This document shows, piece after piece, positions 1-8,789 of a DNA stretch of 64,000 nucleotides. The stretch is taken from contig DFLU01000012.1 of the NCBI GenBank assembly GCA_002375495.1, forward strand, positions 124,001 to 188,000, given 5' to 3'. How positions within the stretch are numbered: position 1 is the stretch's first letter; each line of letters starts with the position of its first letter. The notes below the pieces were generated by a model. It was not told where the DNA came from. It saw only the letters and a list, made by a program, of their open reading frames with translations, and did not search any database. This stretch comes from Flavobacteriaceae bacterium UBA3611. GTDB lineage: Bacteria; Bacteroidota; Bacteroidia; Flavobacteriales; Flavobacteriaceae. A program made the translations under genes and the position numbers.

Positions 1-620
1 GGGATATGTACTTCGTTCGGGTCTAGGCTCCCTACCGGCAATAATTCTTCTACCTCAGCTACAGTAATTGTTGCTGCCCCACACATATTCGGATTAAAAT
101 TTCGTGCCGATCCCTTAAATATAAGGTTTCCAGCTGTATCGCCTTTCCATGCTTTCACAAAAGCGAAGTCTGCCTCGAACGCATGCTCCAAAATGTGCAT
201 TTTACCATTAAATTCTCTAGCTTCTTTTCCTTCTGCCACTTCAGTTCCATAACCAGCAGGCGTATAAAAAGCGGGAATACCACTTTGTGCAGCTCTAGCC
301 CGCTGTGCCAAGGTGCCTTGTGGGATGAGCTCTACTTCCAGCTCACCACTCAACATTTGTCGCTCAAACTCTGCATTTTCACCAACGTACGACGAAATCA
401 TTTTCTTTATTTGTTTTTTCTGAAGCAATAGCCCCAAGCCAAAATCGTCTACCCCTGCATTATTCGAAATACAGGTGACATCATTTACATTTAACCGAAC
501 AAGTTCAGCTATCGCATTCTCGGGTATACCACTAAGCCCGAACCCTCCTAACATAAACGTCATTCCATCGGCTACACCTTTACAGGCTTCGGTTACATTC
601 GCTACTTTTTTGTTGATCAT
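1..620 (-). CDS. scoA: 3-oxoacid (succinyl-CoA:acetoacetate) CoA-transferase subunit A, 3' end outside window
   Basis: My reverse translation from the ATG at 618-620 gives about 206 residues with no stop, so the C-terminus lies beyond base 1. It begins MINKKVANVTEACKGVADG and carries the family motif GGFGLSGIPENAI near residues 25-37, followed by SNNAGVDDFGLG; both are typical of the A subunit of class I CoA transferases (usually about 233 aa). The enzyme moves CoA between succinyl-CoA and acetoacetate in ketone-body and fatty-acid catabolism, together with a B subunit expected just outside the window. It starts 12 bases after the PBP1A stop on the same strand, so it may be co-transcribed. 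Assignment to the family is firm; the exact acyl substrate is inferred. Confidence 0.9.
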   Translation of the reverse strand, partial: MINKKVANVTEACKGVADGMTFMLGGFGLSGIPENAIAELVRLNVNDVTCISNNAGVDDFGLGLLLQKKQIKKMISSYVGENAEFERQMLSGELEVELIPQGTLAQRARAAQSGIPAFYTPAGYGTEVAEGKEAREFNGKMHILEHAFEADFAFVKAWKGDTAGNLIFKGSARNFNPNMCGAATITVAEVEELLPVGSLDPNEVHI

Positions 621-632
621 AGTATTGTATTG

Positions 633-2948
633 TTAAAAATCGAATTCGTCTGGAATCTCATCGCCATCTCCTCCATTTTTATATTCACTGCAGTCTGTCA
701 CGATAGAAATTTTAGACGGGCGTTTAAAAGATCCGTCCGAAACATTCAAATCTTCATCTGCATAGCAACTTTTCATATAGACGCCCCATATCGGTAGTGC
801 CATGGTGGCTCCTTGACCGTAGGCCGTAGACCTAAAGTGGGTAGCCCTGTCTTCTCCACCAACCCAAACGCCCGTGACAAGATTGGGCACGATACCCATA
901 AACCAGCCGTCACTATTATTTTGTGTGGTTCCGGTTTTTCCTGCAATCGGATTTTTAAAATCGTACGGATAGCCAGTAATCACCTCTTTGTACATTTTTG
1001 AACTACGCCATGTTCCGCGCAGTCGCGATCCAGAACCAGATTGGGTAACCCCTTCCATTAAACTAAGGGTTACGTACGCTGTTTCTTCGCTAATCACATC
1101 ACGTGTTTCTGGAACATTCTGATATAAAACTGTCCCGTTTTTATCTTCTATTCTTGAAATAAGATTTGGTGTAATGTACACGCCCTGATTGGCAAAGGTA
1201 CTGTATGCACCTACCATTTCGTATAAGGTTACATCTGGCGTACCCAACGCAATAGAAGGCGCCTCAGGTATGTCTGAAATATCTACCCCCATTTTTTCAA
1301 CCAAGTCGATTACAGGTTTTGGGCCCACACGGTCAATCAGTCTAGCCGTAATCGTATTTACCGATTGTGCCAAGGCTCTTTTTAGTGTCATCATCTCGCC
1401 ATAATCTCCACCAGCATTTTTAGGGCTCCAAGGTTTCAACAATCCATATTTTCCAGCTTCTATGGTATATGGGGTGTTGGGTAAGGTATCGCAGGGTGAC
1501 ATATGCATTTGGTCTATGGCCGTAGCATATACAAAAGGCTTAAAAGTAGAACCTATCTGGCGTTGACCCGTACGCACCATATCGTATTTAAAATTTTTGT
1601 AGTCTATACCGCCCACCCAAGCTTTCACTTCACCAGTTTGGGGGTCCATAGACATCAGGCCTGCTTGTAGAATCGATTTGTAATAGCGTATGGAATCTAA
1701 CGGCGTCATCGTGGTATCGATATAACGATCTTTATTCGCCCAAGTAAACACACGCATCTTGGTTTTCTTTTTGAAACTGGCTCTTATCTCTTTCTCCGAT
1801 TTGCCTTGTTTCTCGAGTTCGCGCCATCTGTCTGAACGTTTCATGGCCGAATTCATAATGCCGTCTATTTCTTCTTCGGAAATATCCCTGAATGGAAACG
1901 TTTTATTTTTTTCATTCTGCTCGTCAAATTCTTTCTGTAGGTTCACCATATGTGCCGTCATCGCTTGCTCTGCATATTCTTGCATTTTGGAATCTAGCGT
2001 CACGAACACCTTCATTCCGTCACTATCAATATCGTAGAATGTCCCGTCTGGCTTCGGATTGTCCTTCGCCCATTGCTTCATATAGCCTCGAACATATTCC
2101 CTGAAGTACGTAGCAATTCCTTCATCGTGGTCTTGGGGTGTAAATTTAACTCCTAAAGGCAGTGCTTGCAGCGAATCTTTCACCTGCTCTGAAATAAAAT
2201 CGTATTTGGCCATTTGTGCCAACACTACGTTTCTTCGGTTTTTAACGCCAACCGGGTTACGGACCGGATTGTACAACGATGAATTTTTAAACATCCCAAC
2301 CAACATGGCAGACTCTACGGTAGTCAGTTCAGTAGGCGGTTTATCGAAATAAATGTTAGCTGCAGATTCGATACCAATGGCAAGATTCAGGAAATCGTAT
2401 GTATTAAAATACATGGTAATGATTTCTTCTTTGGTATAGCGGCGTTCCAAACGGGTGGCAATCACCCACTCTTTGATTTTTTGAATCCCTCGATCTAATT
2501 TATTCCTTGAAACCTGATTCGTAAAGAATTGCTTTGCCAACTGCTGCGTAATGGTACTAGCGCCCCCTTTAGATCCCAAAAATACGGCTGCACGAATGGT
2601 TCCTCGTGCATCAATCCCAGCATGGTCGTAAAACCGAACATCTTCGGTTGCAATCAATGCATTTACTAAATGGTCTGGTAGATCGTCAAACTGTACGGGA
2701 GTTCTGTTGTCCTTAAAAAATTTTCCGATCACGCGACCATCTGAAGACACAATCTGCGTGGCTAGATCCTTTTCGGGGTTTTCTAAACTGGTTTCATCGG
2801 GTAAACTTCCAAAAACGCCCCAAGACGCTAACAGAAAGAGAAACACCACCAAAAGCACACCTGCTCCAACTATTTTATAAACCCAATTTCGGTATTTTCT
2901 ATTACCGCCTTGTGCTTTCTTTTTAGGTTTTGCTTTTTTTGTTGCCAT
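633..2948 (-). CDS. mrcA: Penicillin-binding protein 1A (bifunctional glycosyltransferase/transpeptidase)
   Basis: This 771-aa inner-membrane protein polymerises and cross-links peptidoglycan. A basic cytoplasmic N-terminus (Lys-rich, residues 3-20) is followed by one membrane segment at about 26-47. The GT51 domain shows ATEDVRFYDHAGID (catalytic Glu about 102) and GASTITQQLAKQ (129-140). The transpeptidase domain has all three penicillin-binding motifs: STFK at 467-470 (nucleophile Ser467), SVN at 529-531 and KTGTTQ at 671-676. The C-terminus ends acidic (GGDGDEIPDEFDF). It starts two bases after the gldH stop, in a minus-strand run ricT-gldH-PBP1A-scoA. Length and motif order are normal; no defect seen. 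Confidence 0.96.
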   Translation of the reverse strand: MATKKAKPKKKAQGGNRKYRNWVYKIVGAGVLLVVFLFLLASWGVFGSLPDETSLENPEKDLATQIVSSDGRVIGKFFKDNRTPVQFDDLPDHLVNALIATEDVRFYDHAGIDARGTIRAAVFLGSKGGASTITQQLAKQFFTNQVSRNKLDRGIQKIKEWVIATRLERRYTKEEIITMYFNTYDFLNLAIGIESAANIYFDKPPTELTTVESAMLVGMFKNSSLYNPVRNPVGVKNRRNVVLAQMAKYDFISEQVKDSLQALPLGVKFTPQDHDEGIATYFREYVRGYMKQWAKDNPKPDGTFYDIDSDGMKVFVTLDSKMQEYAEQAMTAHMVNLQKEFDEQNEKNKTFPFRDISEEEIDGIMNSAMKRSDRWRELEKQGKSEKEIRASFKKKTKMRVFTWANKDRYIDTTMTPLDSIRYYKSILQAGLMSMDPQTGEVKAWVGGIDYKNFKYDMVRTGQRQIGSTFKPFVYATAIDQMHMSPCDTLPNTPYTIEAGKYGLLKPWSPKNAGGDYGEMMTLKRALAQSVNTITARLIDRVGPKPVIDLVEKMGVDISDIPEAPSIALGTPDVTLYEMVGAYSTFANQGVYITPNLISRIEDKNGTVLYQNVPETRDVISEETAYVTLSLMEGVTQSGSGSRLRGTWRSSKMYKEVITGYPYDFKNPIAGKTGTTQNNSDGWFMGIVPNLVTGVWVGGEDRATHFRSTAYGQGATMALPIWGVYMKSCYADEDLNVSDGSFKRPSKISIVTDCSEYKNGGDGDEIPDEFDF

Positions 2949-2950
2949 GG

Positions 2951-3436
2951 CTATGGAGTTTGTGTCGCTTCTTCAATACTGATTCCAACATCTGAGATGC
3001 CCGGTAATTGGCTAACGCCGTCTACTTCGCCGTTATTGCGCACAGCTTGTGTTATAGTTATGTTATAATTTCCTTCTTCCGTAAAGCGGATATTTTCTTT
3101 AAACCACAATTTGCTTTCTTTCAAACTTCCAATCCCTTCGCCCATCCATTCCCCATTTGGATATGCCATTTTGTATTCCAAGGTGTCGGTAATGGTCTTT
3201 CCGTGTGGGAACTCGATGTCTGCAACAAGAAACAAATTATTGAACGGATACTCGTTTGTATTCCGAATATTGATAAACATGTGGTAGCTCTTTAAAGAAT
3301 CTAACTGCGGAATACTAAAGGTAACCGGATTGTCTTTGTCCCACACGCCCAACGATTTAGTTTCGCTCCAAACCGTTTGTGTGTCGCAGGCTACACATAT
3401 AATTAGTATGATAAAAAAGGCAACAACCTTACGCAT
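2951..3436 (-). CDS. gldH: Gliding motility lipoprotein GldH
   Basis: Predicted 161-aa lipoprotein. The frame is open further upstream, but I take the ATG at 3434-3436 because it gives a clean lipoprotein signal (MRKVVAFFIILIICVAC, lipidated Cys about residue 17) and overlaps the ricT stop by only 8 bases. The body matches GldH as I know it: SLGVWDKDNPVTFSIPQLD, then FINIRNTNEYPFNNLFLV. GldH is required for gliding in Flavobacterium johnsoniae and is usually anchored in the outer membrane facing the periplasm. The 2-base gap to PBP1A and the overlap with ricT indicate a single operon. Family call is good; biochemical role in the family is not established. Confidence 0.88.
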   Translation of the reverse strand: MRKVVAFFIILIICVACDTQTVWSETKSLGVWDKDNPVTFSIPQLDSLKSYHMFINIRNTNEYPFNNLFLVADIEFPHGKTITDTLEYKMAYPNGEWMGEGIGSLKESKLWFKENIRFTEEGNYNITITQAVRNNGEVDGVSQLPGISDVGISIEEATQTP

Positions 3437-4682
3437 TGTTTTTGGGTTTTGGCTTATGTCTTCTTTTCTTATTCTGTGGCTTTCCGCCTTTTTGAGCATT
3501 GCCTTTGCTGGCAGCATTACCTTTTTTGCGGTTACCTCCTTGTTTTTTGTTTCTATTGTTGCGTTTCCTGCGATTTGTTTTGCTTTGCTTTGGTTTGTCG
3601 AAACGTGTTAAACTGTCTTGGCCCACCACGTTGTTGAACAATTTTTCGTCTGGTACCACAATGTCTTCAATAAATTCTTCGAGGCTAGCAACCGTATTTC
3701 CTTTTTTGTTGATAGCGATGATTTCGTTCACCTTTTCAACTTTTAGGGTATGCCAGTTCATGCCCTCCTTTTCGTAACTGAACCACATCAACCCTTTAAA
3801 AATATCAATTTTTTGGCACTGTGCCATGCCTTTGTCGGTTTTCAGCTTTACATCGCTACGCGGAAACACTTCTAACGCTTCCATATATGTATCTAACTCA
3901 TAGTTCAGGCAACATTTCAACTTTCCGCATTGTCCAGCTAGTTTTTGCGGATTCAAACTTAGTTGCTGATAACGCGCTGCGGAAGTGTTCACAGATCGGA
4001 AATCGGTAAGCCACGTAGAACAACACAACTCCCTTCCGCAGGAACCGATGCCCCCCAGTCGAGCTGCTTCTTGGCGCAGCCCCACTTGTTTCATTTCGAT
4101 ACGCGTATTAAACGTTCTAGCGAATTCTTTGATGAGTTGTCTAAAATCGACACGTTCTTCGGCAGTATAGTAGAAAATAGCTTTAGAACCGTCTCCCTGA
4201 AATTCGATATCGCTCAATTTCATCTGAAGTCCTAATCGGATCGCAATTTCACGTGACCGTTTTTGGATATCGGCCTCTCTATCGCGGCATTTCTGCCAAA
4301 TATCGATGTCTTTTTGGGTTGCTTTTCTGTAAATCTTCGGAAGGGCCGCAACGTCAATTGGTTGCTTTTTCTTTTTCATCTGCACCCGTACCAATTCCCC
4401 CGTAAGGGTAACCATACCAATATCATGGCCTGGCGAAGCCTCTGTAGCGACGGTGTCGCCTATGGAAAGTGAAAGATTATCCTGATTTTGGTAAAAATGT
4501 TTGCGTCCGTTCTTAAAACGCACCTCTACCCCGTTAAAGGGTTCTTGGTTGCCGGGGAGCGACATATTTGAAAGCCAATCGAACACCGTTAATTTGTTGC
4601 AGCCATCGGTGCCACAAGTACCATTGTTCTTGCAACCCTTTGGCTGACCGTTGGCGCCACTGGCACAGCTGGTACAGCCCAT
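3429..4682 (-). CDS. ricT: PSP1-domain protein RicT (YaaT-like)
   Basis: 417 aa. The N-terminus is Cys-rich (MGCTSCASG..GCKNNGTCGTDGC, cysteines at about 3, 6, 17, 23, 28), as in the iron-sulfur RicT/YaaT family. A PSP1 domain fills the centre, with the signature GIGSCGRELCCSTWL and a second cluster GQCGKLKCCLNYELD. The last 50 or so residues are strongly basic and Asn/Lys rich (KTNRRKRNNRNKKQGGNRKK), a likely disordered RNA-binding-type tail typical of flavobacterial homologues. In Bacillus the Ric complex works with RNase Y in RNA processing; whether that applies here is inference. It is the first gene of the ricT-gldH-PBP1A operon; the preceding 248-base gap holds a repeat element. Confidence 0.87.
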   Translation of the reverse strand: MGCTSCASGANGQPKGCKNNGTCGTDGCNKLTVFDWLSNMSLPGNQEPFNGVEVRFKNGRKHFYQNQDNLSLSIGDTVATEASPGHDIGMVTLTGELVRVQMKKKKQPIDVAALPKIYRKATQKDIDIWQKCRDREADIQKRSREIAIRLGLQMKLSDIEFQGDGSKAIFYYTAEERVDFRQLIKEFARTFNTRIEMKQVGLRQEAARLGGIGSCGRELCCSTWLTDFRSVNTSAARYQQLSLNPQKLAGQCGKLKCCLNYELDTYMEALEVFPRSDVKLKTDKGMAQCQKIDIFKGLMWFSYEKEGMNWHTLKVEKVNEIIAINKKGNTVASLEEFIEDIVVPDEKLFNNVVGQDSLTRFDKPKQSKTNRRKRNNRNKKQGGNRKKGNAASKGNAQKGGKPQNKKRRHKPKPKNNA

Positions 4683-4714
4683 ATTAGTTTATATATAGTG
4701 GAGGTTTAAAGCTA

Positions 4715-4850
4715 GGTTGTCACATTGAGTTTTCTTGTATTTAGCTTGTCGAAGATTCAAACTGCTTTTTAAATAGTAAGCCTCATGAAGTTCTCGACTG
4801 CCAGCCCGAAAGAATGTTCTTTCATTCTGGCGGGCGCTCAACCTGACATC
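4715..4850. repeat. Imperfect inverted-repeat intergenic element with internal hairpin
   Basis: In the 248-base gap between ricT and trhO. The left end GTTGTCACATTGAG (4716-4729) matches the reverse complement of the right end CTCAACCTGACATC (4837-4850) at 11 of 14 positions. An inner dyad centres on GTCGA (left, about 4748) and TCGAC (right, about 4794). Inside lies a strong hairpin: GCCCG (4804-4808) and AGAATG (4811-4816) pair with CATTCT (4823-4828) and CGGGC (4831-4835), loop TTCTTT. It resembles the TTGTCGA/CTCAGGGTGAC-type intergenic repeats common in flavobacterial genomes. It contains no ORF. I regard it as a MITE-like or REP-like remnant. Confidence 0.55.
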
Positions 4851-4930
4851 TTTCTTGGTTTTATAGCGTTAAACCTCTCGGAAATTAAACAAATTCTTAA
4901 GAAGTAAAGGTAGCAATTATTATGGCAACC

Positions 4931-5962
4931 CTACTTCTTATACTTTAATTTTTCGGAACGCCCTTTCTTAAAAATCTTATTGCTGTTATGGAGGCCACTT
5001 CGCAGTTTTTTCTGCTCTTCATAGGGCAATTGAATGATTTCTTGACATTCGGTAGAACAGCATTCCTGCATGGCTTCACGGCAATTGTCACATTGAATAA
5101 ACAGCAAATGGCAGGCTTCGTTTGCACAGTTTACGTGGGTGTCGCAAGGCGCACCACATTGGTGGCATTGTGCAATCACGTCGTCTGAAATACGTTCGCC
5201 ACGACGGTGGTCGAACACAAAATTCTTTCCGAGGAACTTGTTCTCGAGTCCTTTGTTTTCAACCTGTCGGGCGTATTCAATAATACCGCCTTCCAGCTGA
5301 TACACTTGCTGAAACCCCTTGTGTTTGTAATAAGCACTGGCTTTTTCACAGCGAATACCACCGGTACAGTACATCACCAGCTTTTTGTCTTCTTTATGGT
5401 CTTTTAAATCTTCTTCGATAATGTCTAAGCTATCGCGAAAGGTATCCACATCTGGAGTTACGGCGCCTTTAAAATGACCGATTTCACTTTCGTAGTGGTT
5501 GCGCATGTCTACGAGGACGGTGTCGGGATCTTCGATGAGTTGGTTGAATTTCACCGCATCTACGTGAACACCCTTATTTGTGACATCGAATGTTTCATCG
5601 TTGAGGCCATCTGCCACAATTTTGTGGCGCACTTTCACTTTTAGCTTGAGAAACGACTTCAAATCGTGTTCTATAGCGATGTTAAGACGGACGTTTTCCA
5701 AAAAATAGATCCCATCTAGAAATGCTTTAAACTTTCCGAAGTTATTGGCAGGCACAGAGAGTTGCGCATTGATGCCTTCCTTGGCGACATAAATGCGCCC
5801 AAGCACCTGCAGCGCATCCCAAGCTACAAAGAGGTGGTTTCTAAAAAGTTGCGGATTGCCAATCTTGGCGTATTTGTAAAAGGAAAGGGTTAAGCGATCT
5901 TCACCAGCTTCTTCCAGCATGGCGGCCCTTTCTTTCGCACTCATTTTATTGTACAGTTGCAT
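4931..5962 (-). CDS. trhO: tRNA uridine(34) hydroxylase TrhO (rhodanese-fold, YceA family)
   Basis: 343 aa. TrhO hydroxylates uridine at the tRNA wobble position (ho5U34) using oxygen. The N-terminal region has GINAQLSVP typical of the family, followed by a rhodanese domain with the active-site loop YCTGGIRCEKASAYYK (catalytic Cys in CTGGIRC). The C-terminal part is Cys-rich (CHQCGAPCDTHVNC..ACHLLFIQCDNC..CCSTEC) and probably binds zinc; this tail occurs in many bacterial members. Start ATG at 5960-5962 is supported by a TAnnTTTG box about 40 bases upstream on the minus strand. It appears monocistronic and is divergent from the T9SS cargo gene at 6066. Confidence 0.92.
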   Translation of the reverse strand: MQLYNKMSAKERAAMLEEAGEDRLTLSFYKYAKIGNPQLFRNHLFVAWDALQVLGRIYVAKEGINAQLSVPANNFGKFKAFLDGIYFLENVRLNIAIEHDLKSFLKLKVKVRHKIVADGLNDETFDVTNKGVHVDAVKFNQLIEDPDTVLVDMRNHYESEIGHFKGAVTPDVDTFRDSLDIIEEDLKDHKEDKKLVMYCTGGIRCEKASAYYKHKGFQQVYQLEGGIIEYARQVENKGLENKFLGKNFVFDHRRGERISDDVIAQCHQCGAPCDTHVNCANEACHLLFIQCDNCREAMQECCSTECQEIIQLPYEEQKKLRSGLHNSNKIFKKGRSEKLKYKK

Positions 5963-6002
5963 GCTATACTAATTTTTGGGTGTAAAGAATTGATTTGAGC
6001 GG

Positions 6003-6010
6003 CAAAGATA
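6003..6010 (-). promoter_or_regulatory. Putative -7 promoter box for trhO
   Basis: On the minus strand the bases read TATCTTTG, a match to the Bacteroidota -7 consensus TAnnTTTG recognised by the primary sigma factor. It lies about 40 bases ahead of the trhO ATG. I did not find a convincing -33 TTG at the usual spacing. Confidence 0.55.
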
Positions 6011-6065
6011 CGCGTTTTGCGGAAAATTGCTATATTGAAGAATATCCCAATTCAATAAATTAGTT

Positions 6066-6791
6066 ATGAAAAAAGCAACTGCGCTCTTAATTACACTACT
6101 GATTTCGCTGAATGTTTTTGCGCAAGACCCAATTAAGGAACTTTACCTAAACAATTGGTTGCTCGGTTATTTAAAGATTGACGGAGAAATTGTTGACTAT
6201 TCATTTAATTCTGAAATAAATTCGGTGGGAATAGTTTTTGATACAGACGGCACCATTTATTGGATGGGCGCTTGGGTTTGCAATGGAATAACAACTGAAT
6301 TGCTTACTGTAGATGACAGCTCGTTCTCAACGACAGAATTCGAAATTAATTCCAACGAATGTAATTTGCCCGAGACACTTGCTTTTGAAAAAGCTTATTT
6401 TGAAGATTTCTTTAAAATTGATGACCCTGGTCATGTGTTTACGTATACGATAGAGTATGTTGGATATAATGAACTGGAAATGATCATAACCAATGAAGAT
6501 GGGAACCAAGCATTTTATGGCGGGAAATCTATATTGGGAGTTGATGATTTTGAGAGCAACACAACACTATCAGTATTCCCCAATCCCGTCACCAACAACG
6601 TAAATATCGCTTCAGAGGCACTCTTGCAGTCCATCCGTATTTATGACATTCAAGGAAGGGAAGTGTACGCCACGCAATTTCAACCAGGAAATCCAACAAT
6701 CAATACCGAAGCCTTAAAAACTGGAGTCTATTTTCTAATAGCTGAAAGTGATACTGGGCAACAACTAACTGCAAAATTTGTAAAGAAATAA
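6066..6791 (+). CDS. Small secreted protein with T9SS type A sorting domain (copy 1)
   Basis: 241 aa. Sec signal peptide MKKATALLITLLISLNVFAQ with cleavage after about residue 20. Residues 25-155 form a compact beta-rich domain (LYLNNWLLGYLKIDGE, WVCNGITTELLTVDD) that looks lipocalin-like or META-like; I do not recognise a named family. The last 75 or so residues are a type A T9SS C-terminal domain: VFPNPVTNNVNIAS, IYDIQGREVYATQF, GVYFLIAESDTGQQ, KFVKK. It would be exported by Sec, moved across the outer membrane by T9SS and released or anchored at the surface. The paralogue at 6796 follows after 4 bases and is probably co-transcribed. Confidence 0.85.
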   Translation: MKKATALLITLLISLNVFAQDPIKELYLNNWLLGYLKIDGEIVDYSFNSEINSVGIVFDTDGTIYWMGAWVCNGITTELLTVDDSSFSTTEFEINSNECNLPETLAFEKAYFEDFFKIDDPGHVFTYTIEYVGYNELEMIITNEDGNQAFYGGKSILGVDDFESNTTLSVFPNPVTNNVNIASEALLQSIRIYDIQGREVYATQFQPGNPTINTEALKTGVYFLIAESDTGQQLTAKFVKK

Positions 6792-6795
6792 TCTC

Positions 6796-7515
6796 ATGAA
6801 AAAACTGTTCATCCTTTTGGTGTTACTCTGCACGACCTCTGGCGTTTTTGCACAGGATCCACAACTATTTGACACCACATGGTACGTCACAAGCATCGAT
6901 CTTGATGGAACAAATTACACAACGCCTCCTATTAATGATCCTATAAAAGTTGGTGGAATAGTTCGGTTTCTTCAAAACCCTGATTTTTTTAGCACCTACT
7001 TCTGTGATGATCTTTTATGTATAGCAGTTTATGACCCGAATGAAAATAAATTTGACATTGAAGATAATCCAATGGTTCTTAATGGGTTATGTAACTCTGC
7101 TGAGCTATCACTTTTTGGAAGTCAATATAATTCTTTGTTTTATGACGACATTGGGATGAATAAAAGTCCGTTTACATATAATTTGTCTGCGAACGGTAGT
7201 GAAATTTTATTGTCAATTACCAATAGTGAAGGCAATACTGCATATTATAGCAACCAGCCATTGAGCACTCCAGATTTCCAACCGCAATCGATACAGTTGT
7301 ATCCTAATCCTGTATTTGACAATTTAAACATCGCTTCGGAAGTTCCAATTCGGTCCATTCATGTTTATGACATTCAAGGTAGCGAAGTGTACGCCACGCA
7401 ATTCCAACCAGGAAATCCAACAATCAATACCGAAGCCTTAAAAGCTGGGGTCTATTTCCTAAAAGCCGAAAGCGATACCGGACAACAGTTCACTGCGAAG
7501 TTTGTAAAGAAATAA
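6796..7515 (+). CDS. Small secreted protein with T9SS type A sorting domain (copy 2)
   Basis: 239 aa, paralogue of the preceding gene. Signal peptide MKKLFILLVLLCTTSGVFAQ. The mature N-terminal domain has the same plan (DTTWYVTSIDLDG, FCDDLLCIAVYD, LLSITNSEGNTAYYSNQ) but is clearly diverged. The sorting domain is nearly identical to copy 1, both in protein (IYDIQGREVYATQF against VYDIQGSEVYATQF) and in DNA. Such a contrast suggests recent duplication or gene conversion of the 3' part. Likely surface-exposed or released. Function unknown. Confidence 0.85.
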   Translation: MKKLFILLVLLCTTSGVFAQDPQLFDTTWYVTSIDLDGTNYTTPPINDPIKVGGIVRFLQNPDFFSTYFCDDLLCIAVYDPNENKFDIEDNPMVLNGLCNSAELSLFGSQYNSLFYDDIGMNKSPFTYNLSANGSEILLSITNSEGNTAYYSNQPLSTPDFQPQSIQLYPNPVFDNLNIASEVPIRSIHVYDIQGSEVYATQFQPGNPTINTEALKAGVYFLKAESDTGQQFTAKFVKK

Positions 7516-7661
7516 GCCTAGAATTTCCGTTTAACCCGTCATTCTTTTAACCGTCTGCCTACTGTTAACAAAATCTCCCATTCTCCCGTTCTGTAGGTTG
7601 CTGTAAACCTAAAGAAATAGTATTTTTACTTCTTGACTCCTCTATTAATTTAACAGAACCC

Positions 7662-8669
7662 ATGAGCAACGAGAAAGACGCAAAACTAAAGGCATTAAAA
7701 CTTACCTTAGACAAATTAGACAAGACCTACGGAAAAGGAACGGTCATGAAAATGGGCGACAGCGCCGTACAAGAAGTAGATGTAATTTCAACGGGCTCTC
7801 TAGGGCTTGATGTGGCATTGGGCGTAGGCGGCTATCCGCGTGGCCGTGTTATTGAAATCTACGGTCCGGAATCTTCTGGTAAAACCACCCTCACTTTGCA
7901 CGCCATTGCTGAGGCACAGAAAAAAGGAGGAATCGCCGCCTTTATCGATGCAGAACATGCATTCGATAGGTATTATGCTGAAAAATTAGGGGTTGATATT
8001 GAAAACCTCATCATTTCACAACCCGACAACGGAGAACAAGCACTCGAAATTACCGACAACCTAATTAGAAGTGGTGCGATAGATATTATTGTAATCGATT
8101 CGGTTGCGGCCTTAACACCCAAAAGCGAAATTGAAGGTGAGATGGGCGATAGCAAAATGGGGCTTCACGCCCGATTGATGTCGCAAGCCCTCAGAAAACT
8201 TACCGGATCTATCAGCAAGACCAACTGTACCGTAATCTTCATTAACCAATTACGTGAAAAAATTGGGGTGATGTTCGGAAATCCTGAAACCACTACGGGT
8301 GGTAATGCACTAAAGTTTTATTGCTCGGTACGTCTGGATATTCGCCGTTCTACACAAATTAAAGACAGCAATAGTGCGGTGCAAGGAAATAAAACACGCG
8401 TTAAAGTAGTTAAGAATAAGGTAGCGCCTCCTTTTAAAACAGCCGAGTTCGATATTATGTACGGACAAGGAATTTCAAAAGTGGGTGAGATCATTGACTT
8501 AGGTGTTGACTTTGAAATCATCAAAAAAGCGGGCTCTTGGTTTAGTTATGACGACACTAAATTGGGCCAAGGTCGCGACGCGGTAAAAACATTATTGTTA
8601 GACAATCCTGAGTTAATGGAAGAGCTGGAAAAGAAGATAAAAGACTCTATTGCAGCGCTAAACGAATAA
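7662..8669 (+). CDS. recA: Recombinase RecA
   Basis: 335 aa, standard RecA length. It forms ATP-dependent filaments on single-stranded DNA for homologous recombination and SOS induction. Walker A GPESSGKTT is at about 68-76, Walker B region IDIIVIDSVAAL near 140-151, loop L1 around GDSKMGLHARLMSQALRK, and the L2 region around FINQLREKIGVMFGNPETTTGGNALKFY. The C-terminus (SIAALNE) is short and less acidic than in E. coli. Flanked by an intergenic region of 146 bases upstream without a clear TAnnTTTG box or an SOS box that I can recognise. Unambiguous call. Confidence 0.98.
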   Translation: MSNEKDAKLKALKLTLDKLDKTYGKGTVMKMGDSAVQEVDVISTGSLGLDVALGVGGYPRGRVIEIYGPESSGKTTLTLHAIAEAQKKGGIAAFIDAEHAFDRYYAEKLGVDIENLIISQPDNGEQALEITDNLIRSGAIDIIVIDSVAALTPKSEIEGEMGDSKMGLHARLMSQALRKLTGSISKTNCTVIFINQLREKIGVMFGNPETTTGGNALKFYCSVRLDIRRSTQIKDSNSAVQGNKTRVKVVKNKVAPPFKTAEFDIMYGQGISKVGEIIDLGVDFEIIKKAGSWFSYDDTKLGQGRDAVKTLLLDNPELMEELEKKIKDSIAALNE

Positions 8670-8789
8670 TTTACAATATTTTAACGCAACCCTACCTTTT
8701 TTTGGGTATCTACGCAGTGTAGAAACCTTAACGGTAGCTGTTTTGTCGCAACGCAATAGTGAACAACCAACTAACCACGGCAACTACAT

